5,829 bases of DNA, taken from Bacillota bacterium. GTDB lineage: Bacteria > Bacillota > Clostridia > Oscillospirales > Oscillospiraceae. Both the position numbers and the translations under genes were made by a program. Below the pieces are notes generated by a model. That model did not search any database. It saw only the letters and a list, made by a program, of their open reading frames with translations, and was not told the DNA's origin. Location of the stretch: NCBI GenBank assembly GCA_023393155.1, contig JAEWML010000153.1:1-5829 (forward strand), given 5' to 3'. Numbering within the stretch: position 1 is the stretch's first letter; each line of letters starts with the position of its first letter. Shown piece by piece: positions 5,723 to 5,829 of the stretch.

Positions 5723-5829
5723 ATGAGCTATCAGGAGACATACAAACAGAAACTGAAGACTGCGGACGAGGCTGTCAAAGTCGTCAAATCCGGAGACTGG
5801 ATTGATTACGGCTGGTGCGTGGGTACCGT
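5723..5829 (+). CDS. N-terminus of acetyl-CoA hydrolase/transferase-family CoA-transferase (3' partial)
   Basis: Only the first 35 codons are in the window ([11 protein letters not shown]... to WCVGT). The run [16 protein letters not shown] (20-35) matches the N-terminus of class I CoA-transferases such as butyryl-CoA:acetate CoA-transferase and 4-hydroxybutyrate CoA-transferase. These move CoA between acyl-CoA and acetate in the cytoplasm during anaerobic fermentation, and in butyrate producers the reaction releases butyrate. The catalytic glutamate lies far downstream and is not visible, so substrate cannot be assigned. The ATG at 5723 has AGGGAGG at 5708-5714, 8 nt upstream. The gene has its own promoter region after the terminators, so it is a separate transcription unit from the genes before it. 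Confidence 0.82.
   Translation, partial: MSYQETYKQKLKTADEAVKVVKSGDWIDYGWCVGT

Overview
The window looks like chromosome from a moderately GC-rich Firmicute of class Clostridia. The best guess is an Oscillospiraceae/Ruminococcaceae-type gut anaerobe. The grounds are strong AGGAGG-type ribosome binding sites before most genes, the gene order cmk-plsC-ispH-rpsA, an ispH reading frame fused to a four-domain ribosomal protein S1, and the start of a CoA-transferase of the type used in butyrate or 4-hydroxybutyrate metabolism. The family-level assignment is inference.

From 1 to 5333 every gene is on the + strand and packed as one operon. The order is: an RpiR-type regulator with a SIS domain (5' end outside the window); an HI0933/YhiN/BaiN-family flavoprotein (8-nt overlap); cytidylate kinase cmk (11-nt gap); the acyltransferase plsC (4-nt overlap); and a 651-codon ispH-rpsA fusion (4-nt overlap). 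The last three link nucleotide supply, phospholipid synthesis, isoprenoid synthesis and translation. The role of the first two in this operon is not evident from sequence.

The most interesting structure lies inside the fusion gene. A consensus-like promoter sits in an AT-rich island in the ispH part (3927-3955). A strong Shine-Dalgarno sequence (4194-4200) precedes an in-frame ATG at 4212, exactly where ribosomal S1 begins. Codon use also shifts across the junction. Together these suggest the locus makes both an IspH-S1 fusion and a larger supply of free S1 (373 aa), though this is unproven.

A 389-base noncoding stretch follows (5334-5722). It holds a strong intrinsic terminator, two further hairpins each followed by a T-tract, a short direct repeat, and two candidate promoters just upstream of the next gene. 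That gene, starting at 5723 and running off the window, is the N-terminus of an acetyl-CoA hydrolase/transferase family CoA-transferase. I see no mobile elements, CRISPR arrays, tRNA or rRNA.
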